Origin: Piscicola geometra
Lineage: Eukaryota > Annelida > Clitellata > Hirudinida > Piscicolidae
Assembly: GCA_943735955.1 (NCBI GenBank)
Contig: OX030957.1
Location: forward strand, 511,001 to 575,000
DNA: 64,000 nt
Reading direction: 5' to 3'
A program made the translations under genes and the position numbers. Positions within the stretch are counted from its first letter, which is position 1. Each line of letters begins with the position of its first letter. Below are positions 37,301 to 56,422 of the stretch, one piece after another. The notes under the pieces were generated by a model, which saw only the letters and a program-made list of their open reading frames with translations, ran no database searches and was not told the origin of the DNA.

Positions 37301-38397
37301 GTCGTTGTTGTGTAGTCTCTCTGGAATGGTGAAAGTCGGTCTCATGTGAAGGTCAGTACTTTAAATAGTGACATTACTACTATAGAATGTAGAATTTAAA
37401 ATAGTTAGTATACAGAATATAGTATGAATTGGAATATCTATAGCGTTTAAGCACACTCACTTCATGAATCCCTTGTTCATGCCACCACCACCACCACCAG
37501 CACCACCACCAGCAGCAGCGGCTGTGACTGCAGTGACGTTGGCAGTGACGGCTTCACTGGGCGCCTTGGTAACCACAGGCACGACCACCGATGACGTGGC
37601 CAGCACCTTTCTCCTCTCGTCCAGTGACGTCATCAATTGAGAATTCGCTCCCTGGGCCAGGAAGGATGGAAGAGTATTGACGCGGAATGTGTTTTCATAA
37701 ATTTGATATTATTTTATATATTATTTTCTTTCTTATTTTATACATTATTTTATATATTATTTCCTATATTCTATTTTATATACTTTTTCATATTTTATAT
37801 ATTATTTCCTATATTCTTTTCACTATTACTCTGTTACTACATCACCCATTTGCGATTTCTTGATGATAACATGAATTCTTAAAACACTACATTCTAAACG
37901 TAATACCTCAAGATGCCGCACACACCTTAAATTAATTTATTTCTAATAAACCTTAAAATATATTATTATTTTTAAATAAACCTTAAAATACATTATTATT
38001 TTTAAATAAACCTTAAAATACATTTTTTTTTTAAATAAACCTTAAAATACATTATTATTTTTAAATAAACCTTAAAATATATTATTATTTTTAAATAAAC
38101 CTTAAAATACATTATTATTTTTAAATAAACCTTAAAATACATTTTTTTTAAAAATAAACCTTAAAATACATTTTTTTTTTTAAATAAATCTTTAATGACA
38201 TTATTATTCTCGAACAAACCTTGCTCGAGAACTGCAGGACGGCGGCAGCAGGACCATGGGCAGAGGACCAGGTGCCCACGTCACTGCGTGGGTTGCTCTT
38301 CGAGATCGAGTCCATGCAGACGCTGTACACGTCGTTCACGTTGTCCTTGCAACTCTTGAGTGCATCGTGAAACTTGCCGAGTATCTTTGTGTGTGTT

Positions 38398-38428
<31 letters not shown>

Positions 38429-39177
38429 GTGTATGCGTGTGTGTGTATATTAATAAATGGCGCATGTACAGACTTGGTCTAGTTCTTATTACATTCACTA
38501 ATTATAATTCCTATCCACAATGATTGATCGGCCATTCTCCATTGTACCAGCAACAAACGACTCTTATAATACCACCGTCTACTGCAGACTGTAGTCTACA
38601 GTGTTTGGTCGCGTATGTAAATGTGCGTCAAAATCAGAGCTGGGCACGAAAGCGTTAATCCGTTATGAAGTTTTTGCGCCAAGAGATAATTTCTGTCTGA
38701 TGAAAACTTGAAGATGCTACATTTCATGGAGCTTCTACACACATATTTTTATTAAAAAACGTTTAACAGGAATCTCCATTGAAAAAAAATAATAACAGTT
38801 AAAGAATTTAAAGTTTAAGTTAAAAAATGAACTGTTAAAGAATTCAACTTATTATTTAGCTGTGCTCACATGTGTTAAATAAATGTATGTGTGCGTATGT
38901 GTGTTTATGTGTCTGGATGCGTACCTCCTTGAAGAACTCCAGTCTCCTCGTCTCAAACTCCTGTGCCGACGCGAAGACGTTGTTCATATCGGCTACGTAA
39001 GTCTCCTGTAGTTGTTGTTGATTTTGTTGTTGTGGTTGATGTTGTTGTGGTTGTCGTTGGTGTTGTCGTTGGTGTGGTTGTCGTTGGTGTGGTTGTCGTT
39101 GGTGTGGTTGTCGTTGGTGTGGTTGTTGTTGGTGTGGTTGTCGTTGGTGTGGTTGTTGTTGGCGTGGTTGTCGTTGG

Positions 39178-39209
<32 letters not shown>

Positions 39210-40826
39210 GCAAGAGGGCATTCGAAGGTGTTTTTAGCGCATTGTTTGTGTTTATTTAAAGCATTTCACAGACTCACTATGATGAATACGGTTTATTTAT
39301 ATTTCAAATGATACATTGTTACTTCTTTAAGTGAATTTTAGCCCATAAATTAGAAGGGTTACATCTATATTTTTAAAATTATATTTTACGATTTGATTGT
39401 TTAAATATTACAAGGTCAGAAGTAGAAAAAATGTATTGGAAAAGAAAGAGACTTTGAGAGCTGAAAGTTCATTCTCTGCAACAGCAAGTCTTTCCTTGGA
39501 GTTGTCGACCTGTCAAATCAATTTCTAAATACAGCAGAAACTTAAAACTAATATACATAAATATATAACTTTTACGCAAAATTAGTTGCAGTTGTGTTTT
39601 CATGGATTACAACTTCTGGGCACTCACTTGTCTCAAAAGAAGATCACAGTTCTCTTTCCATTGGTTGTAACCCTTGGAAAGTGTGAAAAGAGACCAGATG
39701 ATGATGATGATGATGATGATGGTGATGATGATGGTGATGATGATGATAATGATGACGATAACAAATAACTATAACCACCTTCCCACACCATCACCTTTCT
39801 CAACACTGCACCCTCCATCTCACCTGGGGCTCGGGACGGATGGCTAGCAGGTTGTTTGCCTCAACAGCTTTGTTGTTCAATTCCTTCTGGAGCAGTTCCA
39901 ACTTCTTCGACTGAACTTTCCATGGCTTCTGTGCCTTGTGGTTGAATCAGTGATGTGCTGTGACATACACAAAATAAATGTTTTCAGAGTTTTTGAGAAT
40001 TATTTTATTACACAACCAACTTTTTCGAAATTTCTTTTATAAGCTGATGCAGGTTTAGACATGCAAATTTGGTACGTATAGTTTTCCTTTTTGAAGTTTT
40101 TTATCTGTAGAATTATTTTATAATACCAATAAATCCAACTTTAATGAATGTTTATTATTTCAAAGAATAATACATTTTATAAAGACTTGTTAAAACTTTA
40201 TTTTTTTATTTACAATAATAAGAAAAAACAATGTCAATCTCTACTTTAGCATTTGTGAGGTTGGTGAGTGTGTCTCTGACGGATGTGTGAATATCTGACA
40301 TTCTGTCAGCCTCTGTCAGACTTTTCTTCAGCATCTCCTTGGTTGTTCCATACTCTGAACCTTGGTGGGTAATCAATTCACTTTTTAGTCTATTTTTTCG
40401 AGGTGTGCATTGAAATTGAAAAAGTAGTTTAATAGAAAACACTAATTTGAAAAATTATTTTAAAAGAAAATATATTTAAACAATTTTGTTAAGTTAAAAA
40501 AATGTAAAAAGATAAGGGCATGACTTTAGAGCAACTAAGTGGTGCCATAATTTTACTTTTATATGATTAAATAGTTTAAACTGTTATGATAATAATCTTT
40601 TAATGAGAACCCACTTACTTTTCTCGACCTTCTTGAGCCACCGGAGATACCACTTGTTCAATCTAACGGCATAGTTTTTTTCCACTGCGGCTCTTTCCTC
40701 AATCATTCTTTCCAAAAAATTCACCATTTTACGACCATCTTCGGTTCGCTTGACCGTTTTCATATAACCCTCATCTAATGTCCAAAAATTTTCATCCTTT
40801 TTTTGGGTATTTCCTTGGCTAGTCAT
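34384..40826 (-). CDS. PACSIN: PACSIN/syndapin F-BAR and SH3 protein
   Basis: This family bends membranes and couples endocytosis to actin and dynamin. Twelve minus-strand exons splice in frame to 471 codons including stop; vertebrate PACSIN1 has 444 aa. They are 40619-40826, 40245-40360, 40021-40104, 39824-39934, 39628-39672, 39453-39509, 38925-39005, 38220-38384, 37461-37651, 37215-37320, 34663-34801 and 34384-34493. The F-BAR domain (about 10-290) shows FWTLDEGYMKTVKRTEDG, MIEERAAVEKNYAVRL, SLTEADRMSDIH, KAQKPW and QEFETRRLEFFKE, all at the expected order and spacing. A linker rich in Ala and Gly follows (SSVVVPVVTKAPSEAV). No NPF motif, common in vertebrate PACSIN linkers, was seen. The C-terminal SH3 has VKALYDYEG, DELTFKKGD, GWATGRK and LFPESYVKVLD before the stop. 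The intron between exons 10 and 11 holds the 20-bp minisatellite. Confidence 0.93.
35061..37190. repeat. 20-bp minisatellite, about 107 copies, indel-free
   Basis: The unit is GGATGGRTGAGTGAAAGGAA, repeated without a single length change over 2.1 kb inside a PACSIN intron. Most variation is A or G at position 7 of the unit, plus rare marked variants such as GTGAAGGGAA at about 35891, 36391, 36691 and 36891. Because three units equal 20 codons, the minus strand has a 777-codon open frame made of Pro/His/Ser repeats. It has no start context or splice support and is not coding. Confidence 0.97.
37925..38190. repeat. 29-bp AT-rich minisatellite in PACSIN intron
   Basis: Seven or eight tandem copies of CCTTAAAATACATTATTATT plus TTTAAATAAA, with T-run length changes. 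It lies in the intron just downstream of PACSIN exon 8. Confidence 0.85.
39046..39210. repeat. 15-bp minisatellite next to a PACSIN splice acceptor
   Basis: Repeats of GTTGTCGTTGGTGTG and relatives. On the coding (minus) strand this is a CAACGACAACCACAC array that runs to within about 40 bases of the exon 7 acceptor at 39006. It replaces the usual pyrimidine-rich tract. Confidence 0.8.
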
Positions 40827-41518
40827 GATGAAAAGATTAATTCGAAAAAAAACTTTCTTTTTGATTTAATTATAAAATGGACGGATAATTTTTGTTGAAG
40901 CTAATTCTTAATTACTTTATCTGAAGTGTCTCGAAAAATGAACTTAAGCTAGGGTTATTATCGGTTCAGGTGGGAGAACTAATTAAGATTACTAAATATA
41001 AATCAGTTTTAAAGCTCAATATTTTACATTTAAGGCAAATTTTAAGCTTAATGTTATGCTCTTAAAGTCCAAAATACTCAAAAAGTATTTGATAACAGAG
41101 TTTAATTCTTTAATTTTTAAAAAAACCCTAGGTGTCTTTAACAGTGCTAGTTGAGTGATTTAAATTCCCACTAGATTAGTCAATTCTTATCTGCTAACAT
41201 AAAACTCCACCTCATGCAGTAAATTATTCTTTTTTTAATGTATAAATCACTTCTGATTTACAAAATTTCCCAACAGTTGTTAGATTCGTCTTAATTTGTC
41301 TAGCCTTAGAGAACAATGAAGAAGGAATGTCAGAAATTCCAAATGGATCACTGACTTTGTGACGCTAACTTGTTTTGCCTTTTATATAACATTTTGTTAA
41401 CTTGTAGAAATCAATCTAGATTTGAATATATTCGGTTAACATCCATTAATAGACATGTTTTTATTCTTATTTTCAAACCTTGCTGTGATTTATTGAGGCT
41501 TTGAACTTCTTTAAGGTT

Positions 41519-41705
41519 TAAATAATAATAATATTATTATAAAAACGAGCATTATTATAGCGGCGTATAACCCGAATGGGCTTCCAGGCCACTTATTCTG
41601 CTTATTTTCATTTGCGCCTTTGGGTTACTAGGGCATTGGTTGCACTTGAACCTAGGACCTTTCATTATTGGTCGTTGCCGACTTGGCTATTCGTTCACCC
41701 AATAT
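41519..41705 (-). mobile_element. tRNA-derived SINE (family A), copy 2
   Basis: Inverted relative to the copy at 2810. On the minus strand it reads an A box (TAGCCAAGTCGG), a B box (GGTCCTAGGTTCAAGTGC), the conserved GGCCTGGAAGCCCATTCGGG block, TTATACGCCGCTATAATAAT, and an ATTn-type tail. It lacks about 16 bases of the tRNA middle that the copy at 2810 keeps. The rest of 40827-41994 (upstream of PACSIN) is AT-rich, with no supported feature. Confidence 0.8.
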
Positions 41706-41994
41706 TCCGTATACATATAGTAATTTACTATGTAATATTGTATTTATAGCCATCTGTACTTTTTGGTTAGCAGCTGCCATCTTGGCAGCCGCTTTAACCG
41801 TTTAATGATTTTGTTAAATAGTTTGTCTTCTTATCTAATAATTTAGTTTTTTTTTAATTTCAAATAATTATAGTAATTATAATTTATATCTTTTCTTGTT
41901 TTCTGGTTTTAAATTTATCTTGCTCTCGGAATTAAAATCTTCAAGCAATAACTGTCTAACGGACTACAATAAAAACCTATTTTAAAAGGAACAA

Positions 41995-42262
41995 GTGCCA
42001 AGGCCTCAAATTGAGCACTAATGCACAGTTTGCAAGAACCCACTGGCTACCTACTTCACAAGGCAGATGAGCTCTGCAGATGAAGGACAGACTGTTAGAA
42101 CGAATCTTCAATACATGACTGTGTTTATGAAGAAGTGCCAGGGCCTCAATTTGAACACCAGTGCACAGCTTGCAAGCACCCACTGGCTACTTACTTCACA
42201 AGGCAAAAGAGCTCTGCAGATGAAGGACAGACTGTCAGAACGAATCTTCTACACATGACTGT
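41995..42262. repeat. Two-copy 134-bp tandem duplication
   Basis: Two adjacent units (41995-42128 and 42129-42262) share AGCTCTGCAGATGAAGGACA and most of their length, at roughly 85-90 percent identity by eye. Both hold short open frames, but neither is recognised as coding. Confidence 0.8.
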
Positions 42263-42350
42263 TTATGTCTATTATCTATTGAAAACTGACGTATTAGACA
42301 ATTATTACCTTACTTAGATGACCCTTCTTTAAAGATGTCCATATATTTGA

Positions 42351-42510
42351 AACTCATCACCTCCTTATTTAACTACTTCTATATCATTATTTACTTTTCG
42401 TACGGATCTGAAGACATATCTGTTTAACAAATTCATTTACCAGTGCTCTTGAATTTGAGGAAAGAGCGCTATAGAAATTGATTTGATTGATTGATTGACT
42501 GTACGGGCGA
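42351..42510 (+). mobile_element. 3' end of an L2/CR1-like LINE
   Basis: A short open stretch reads SLFTFRTDLKTYLFNKFIY, then a stop at 42450. This is the usual C-terminus of L2/CR1-clade reverse transcriptases, which end in a (K/R)TXLF block. About 20 bases later come AGAGCGCTATAGAAATTGAT and a (TTGA)n tail, the typical 3' terminus of such elements. No other part of the LINE is present, as expected for 5'-truncated insertions. Confidence 0.6.
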
Positions 42511-44341
42511 GGTTGAATACGATGGGTGATACGAACTCATTTGGTGCAGTTGGTTCATCCGTAGAGTTTGTTTGTGGATGAATTCTCGAAGAAATCTGAC
42601 GGAATATTAAAAGTGTCCGAACAATCTGTTATTTATTTAATATGCATATTCAACACCATGGTATCCACTTTCATATTCAGACTGGTGGATTGTAGCCCAG
42701 GACACCGCAAATCTGTTGAACAACTTCAAGAAAAATAAATTGAGTTAATAAATAATTAGAACTTATATTGAAATATTCAACCTAGATTCAAAGAAAGAAC
42801 CATTGATTTATTATTAAAGTTATTCCCACTCGTCTTTCAATGAAACGCAATCAAAGAACAAAAAGATTATTTTCTCGTCTTCAAAAAACTCTGGCGAACT
42901 TAATAAATCGATTCAATATAGATATACCAGAAAAGCTATTCCCCTCATGGATATATACAATGTTCACAACAATTAAATGATATTTCAATTAAAGAATTAG
43001 GAAAATTTAAACAATATATAAAAAAACCACCTAAAGTAGGAGCAATCATATAAACGGACTTAGAGAAATTAGAATAATAGGTCCATTAAAACCCATGCGA
43101 AAAGCCCTGTCATAGGTTTGAGACGATTCGCAAAAAATTGAATTAGATATTAATTTTCTTTCATAAATGAAGGTTAATAATCAATACTAAAAAGTATTTA
43201 ATTGAAATGTTTATTAATAATTAACAAAATGTGCAACTTGAAGATATTATGGCATACTCTTAAATATATACATAAATATTTATTAATAGAGAATTAAATA
43301 AAAAATAGTAAATCCGATTTTCTAATTTCCATACAGCGTCATAAAGTAATTATTACAAGAAATATCGTAGTAATATTTTAGGGGCTTTCTTTATGTAATG
43401 CTCTAGTAACATTTGCCATTGTCTTTCAAATCAAACTTCCGTGTGAGGTTTTGAGACTACAAAAAAAAGTAAAATAGAAAAAAATTAAATAAAAATATTA
43501 ATCGATAGTTTAGTTTTTTTTGCTCTACGAAACCAGATTATAAAATGTTTGAATCGATTTAACTAGGTCAAATGTATGGCGACCCAGAAATTACGCTCAA
43601 ATGAATGATGAAGATGGCATCAGAATAATGAATCGGAGACGTGAATAATCAAGGAGTGAGTACTGTTAGGAATAATGGGAGAATTATAAATATTAAAAGT
43701 GATTTTATATCATAATATAAACATAAAAATACTTAAACAAACATAAAATACACTTAAACAAACATAAAAACACATGAACAAACATTAAAATGCATGTTTT
43801 TAAAATTTAATACATAAAAACTTGAAGAGGGACAAACACTCATTCAGAAACATATATACACAAATAGAAACACGCATACATAAAAAAAAAAACATCGGAA
43901 TATGGGACATTGTCATCTCGAGTGATGATAGTGATTAAAGATGATAATGATAACTTTAAATGATAACAATAATTAATAGGATTAATTAAAAATATAAAGT
44001 CTAAAAAAACTGAAGTTGTTTAGAAAAAAAATTAGTTAGAAGCCTTAATTTGAAAGAAGTATTGATACAATTCCTAAAGACGAAAGCAAGAAGACATTTC
44101 CATGATAAATCAAGAAACGAACCTATTTCAAAAATATAATCCGAATTAAGAAAAGACACAATTTTAAATCACTGACCCACATAAGCTTTATAAAACCCTT
44201 CAAAAAAACTATGAATAAAAAAAGTATAATGTATTATAAAATATTATAAAAAAGACTTTAAAAAAATTAAATATACAAGTTTAAGTTCTAAAAACACTAG
44301 AAAATAATAATTAAATTAAACAAGATATACAAGAAACTCCT
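42511..44341. other. Intergenic, no feature seen
   Basis: AT-rich DNA downstream of ZMYND11. A 50-codon open stretch near 42826-42990 (TRLSMKRNQRTKRLFSRL onward) was noted but has no splice support and is not recognised. Confidence 0.45.
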
Positions 44342-52504
<8,163 letters not shown>

Positions 52505-53051
52505 CGTCAAGCACCTTTATATCTTATATTATTAATTTAAGATTTTTATTTTAACGAAGTATCCTTATTTTTTGCGTTTATGTATATATATATATGTGTG
52601 TATATCAGTTCAAGAAGTTTGAATATTGTGAAATATGAATTTAAAATGCGGAAAATCTTTAATATTTAAAGAAAGTCCTACTTTTGAAATAAAATGGCTT
52701 TAAATGACTTCGCTTTTTAAATGTTAAATAGAGATTATATTGCAAATGAGTGAACTTTCAACAACAAATGATAGAGATATCAAACATCAACTTTTTATCT
52801 TATCAATAACTACAAAATTATTTTAATATTTTTATCAAAGAAACTTGGGCATCAAGTCGGGGTATCCGAATAATAATATGACGTCCATAATAGGATACAT
52901 CTAAAAACTGTTAATTATTTTTTAGAAAAAATATAATTCTTTAAAAAATTTTGAAAATGAGCAATAATTCATAATAATGGTTTCAAATTTATATAAAAAA
53001 ATCTCTAAAAAGTTAACTTAAGTTATAATTCAATTTCAAATTTAGGCCAAA
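52505..53051. promoter_or_regulatory. Shared divergent upstream region of ZMYND11 and pseudokinase
   Basis: Only 547 bases separate the two start codons, which point away from each other. The stretch is AT-rich and has a short ATATATATGTGTGT run near 52585. No TATA or CCAAT box could be placed with confidence. A bidirectional promoter is an inference from spacing. Confidence 0.4.
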
Positions 53052-54886
53052 ATGTCAGTAAGTTCTTTTCTTGACTATGAAATCATTGAAAAGTTTAGCG
53101 TATCTTCTTATTTAGTTCAACATAAAAAGAATAGAAAGTTGTAAGTATTTGTCATCATTTCATTTCTTTACGTCAAGATATTTTTATTCTACATTAATAA
53201 TTAGTTAATTAAATAATTAATGATTACATTTTTTTCCCAATTATTTATATTTTTTTATTTACAGACAAGTTATAAAAAAATTCACAATTCTAGACTCTGG
53301 TTGTGCCACAAAAGTCCAAGAAATAGTGCAAGATTTGCACCATACATTTCAGAATGAAGCTTATGTAACCTCCTTTGATACATGCTTCAATGCCTTGGAT
53401 ACTTTTTACGTTGTGAACGAGTACTGCGAGGTTAATAAAATATAGCTATTATTTTTGTTATATCTATTAATAATATTCTAATTTTATATAATATAAACAA
53501 TTAACTTATCATTAAAACATTATTTAAAATAATAATAAAAAGACATGAGTTTTTATTTAAACAAGTTAAATATCAAACCAGGGAGGGAGCTTGAAGGATC
53601 TGCTGGCAAGGGCATGCCTGTACAAGGATGTGCTGCACGACTCTGAGGTGCTGGAGTGGATGGCTCAGATGGCACTCGGTGTGCACCACGTCGTCATTGC
53701 ATGGTAGGTAGGTGCCGGAAGTTTCAAGTTAATTAAAATTGTTTTCAATGATATTTAAGATGAGAATAAAGATCAATATTTGTTAACAGCAAAGGAAAAC
53801 TCTCGGAATTAAGTCCCAAGTAAGCTCATTTGAGATATTGTTCTGCCATCTAATTTCATTTCCTTTACAACTATGTCAATTTTAGTTTGTTTCGACATGA
53901 TGTCAACTTGAATTCAATACTCCATCAGGAAAGTGCTCATTAAGGACAACAGAATCAAGCTCTCATTCACTGACATAATCATCAAGTAGGTCTAATTACC
54001 TTGCTATAAACTCTATCTCACAGCATTTCAAGTCCGATTTTAAATCTTTTCGTTTATCACAAAATTCATAATTTATTCTTAAAAATAAATGTTAAATAAA
54101 AATTATTTAATTTTCAAATCTCTTTCAGTGATAGCTCATTGAAAGGATACCTTACGAAACTGCCAGAAGAAGAAGGGGATGGCGAGGAGGAGACTGAGAT
54201 GAGACTTTATAAGCGTTGCTACCGCAGGCTTGATGGTGAGGCTGCACCAGTTGAATGTGGAGAAAGGGATCTTTTTTGGTGAGACTTTAACGCTTGCATG
54301 CCGAGATGCGTGTGTGCATTCTTTGAGTTCTCTCTTTGTATCATCTATTTATTTATAAAGTATGTGTTCTACAGTGACAAATAATTAAAAATTCTAGTAC
54401 TTCACGTTATGAACATCCCTCTACAGGTCTTTGGGGTGTATATTGTATGAGCTCTACACCATGAATAAGTTATATTCCGATCTATCGAAAATTTTCTGTA
54501 AGCCACCCTCAACTGCCGAAAATCTTGGCAGCATTCCACCGGCCAGCACCACCGCTGAAACCTCGCTAATTGTCAATGCCCCAAACGACGATGAAAAGTC
54601 TGCCCATGACCACCCAAGCTTGCAAGCAGGCGTTCTAAAGGCCTCCGAATTTATTCGACTTCCCCTCAGAGATCTCTTCATAAAGTAATCCTAGTTTTGT
54701 CAAGTTTAAAATGAATTTTTAAAAATTAAATAATTATTTAAAATAATTAAAATTAAATACCTAATAGTCTTTTGTCGAACCATTGAATTCTCACCTCTCA
54801 GAATGACGACTCTCTCCAGCGGTCTGACCTTGTCAACCCTTGTAGAGGAGGAGTTCATCAAAGATTACCTAGCACACGTTTCTTGA
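53052..54886 (+). CDS. Protein-kinase-fold protein lacking HRD and DFG (pseudokinase)
   Basis: Eight exons (53052-53140, 53265-53430, 53582-53703, 53790-53819, 53929-53985, 54129-54278, 54427-54684 and 54802-54886) splice in frame to 319 codons including stop. The fold is visible from order and spacing. A glycine-loop region without glycines (FSVSSYLVQ) comes first. A beta-3-like QVIKKF and a hinge FYVVNEYCEGGSLKDLL follow. The catalytic-loop site reads HHVVIACKGKLSEL with no HRD. VLIKDNRIKLSFTDIIIK has FTD in place of DFG. The F-helix region FWSLGCILYELYTMNKLY is well conserved. The hinge and F-helix recall NEK-type kinases. The C-terminal end KDYLAHVS is short. The missing catalytic Asp and Mg-binding Asp make activity unlikely, while the uninterrupted splicing argues for a living gene. 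The exact family remains open. Confidence 0.78.
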
Positions 54887-55337
54887 TTTTTCAATATTAT
54901 TAAACTTTAAATTCTTTTTGGCGAATTTATTTCTTTTTCATTTTAATGAAATAATTTATCCTCCTATTTTAAATGTTTTCTTCCATAAAGGATGTCCATT
55001 CAAAGGCTTTAAAAGACCCGAATTGCAAGTAAAGCTAATATATAAATTCTAATATAAAATAAAATGTCATTATTACAAATCCAAAAATTAATGTTTCAAT
55101 GTTTTAAACACATCTCAATTATTAAGTTAATGGTTTTCAAATCTCATTAATTCACTAAAAATCTGTGACAACATTCTTTATTATCCGATAGAAGAGAGGC
55201 TAAGGAGACGTCGCCACAGTTGTTCTCGAGCATTCGGAGGTGAAAGGGTCATGTGTTGTTGGTCTTTCGAAGAGCTGGCATGCGTGGAGAAGTGAACGAA
55301 TGGCTGATTGAATAGATGGCTTTATCAAGATGACTTA
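54887..55337. other. Intergenic, no feature seen
   Basis: AT-rich stretch downstream of the pseudokinase gene, with no supported gene or repeat. Confidence 0.5.
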
Positions 55338-55516
55338 GGGACAAAATCGCACTGCAATAAAATTTAAGCACAAATCTCACTAAATTATCATTTGTGGTTT
55401 ACAGATGGGGCTTAACCGTAACCATAACCCTGAGCATAACCTAACCTCTACCCTAACGTAACCAGACCCTAACCTAAGGAAACCATATAGTACATTTCAA
55501 GTGCGATTTTGTGCAT
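55338..55516. mobile_element. Small inverted-repeat element with CTAACC-rich core
   Basis: The ends ACAAAATCGCACTGCAATAA (from 55341) and, inverted, ACAAAATCGCACTTGAAATG (ending about 55514) form an inverted repeat of about 14 matching bases. The 140-base interior is rich in CCTAACC and CGTAACC strings. No target duplication could be fixed, so the MITE call is moderate. The rest of 55517-56422 is AT-rich intergenic DNA between convergent genes. Confidence 0.55.
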
Positions 55517-56422
55517 ACACCCATCAAGATAGGTGATAACAAATGGTTGTTATGGTTAAGGGCGGCTCGGATGGAATGAATTGATATTACTTTATTTAGA
55601 AACATTAATCAATTTCTGATGAACAATACGTTACTTTTGTTGAAAGATCATTTTGATTGGTAACACTCAAACATCAAGGTGTGAGACGGGCGGTGATATT
55701 CTGAAGTGCTTAGACGATGATCTCCATGAAGGGGGTAAATGGAATAATGCATCTCATTAGAAATATAATTTATTTATTTAAATAATTAAATCATTTAAAT
55801 ATTAATCACCATTCAATCATGCAAGGACTGACGACTGATGATGTCACTGAACTTCTTAATGGCTTGTGAGTGGAGAAAGATCAAAGATTGCAAAGGGAAC
55901 ATAATTGATGAATAATTCAAACTTATAGCTTTGTAAACTCATTAGTTAGAGAACAAAATCAACATCAAATCAAGTATTTCTACATTATCTAAGAATGAAA
56001 GACGAAGTAAAAAAGTTTAACATTCAATTTTTTAGTGAATACAAACTATTAAAAAAATTATCTCATAGAAACTTAACACAACATAAAGAAAAATGTGTAA
56101 GTTGTTGAAATGACCTGTTAAAAATATAATTTTCAATCCCATTTTTAATGTCTACTCGTTTATTAGATTAGATTTTTTTAATGTTTAATATTTTTAATAT
56201 CAAATTTATAGATAATCCATTATTATATTTTAAAGAATACACATTAGAATCAAGCTTTGCGTTATGCCTCACATTAATTCTCCTTATGACAACATATGCA
56301 GAGTTTAAAGCTATCGACTGAAGGCTATAGACGATATTTAACGATCTCTCGATTCTCTAATTCCATAGCTGGAATGCTATTGATTGAAGGTGAGTAAGGA
56401 ACTTACGTTCTGAAATTGTTTC

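Noticed and set aside
35012..37345. 777-codon minus-strand frame of HPSF repeats
   Set aside because: It is open only because the 20-bp unit lacks stops. The real PACSIN exons 10 and 11 flank it as spliced exons in a consistent phase, and no repeat-derived sequence is needed.
42826..42990. Open stretch of about 50 codons with a basic composition
   Set aside because: No splice sites, conserved motif or start context; too short to support a gene.
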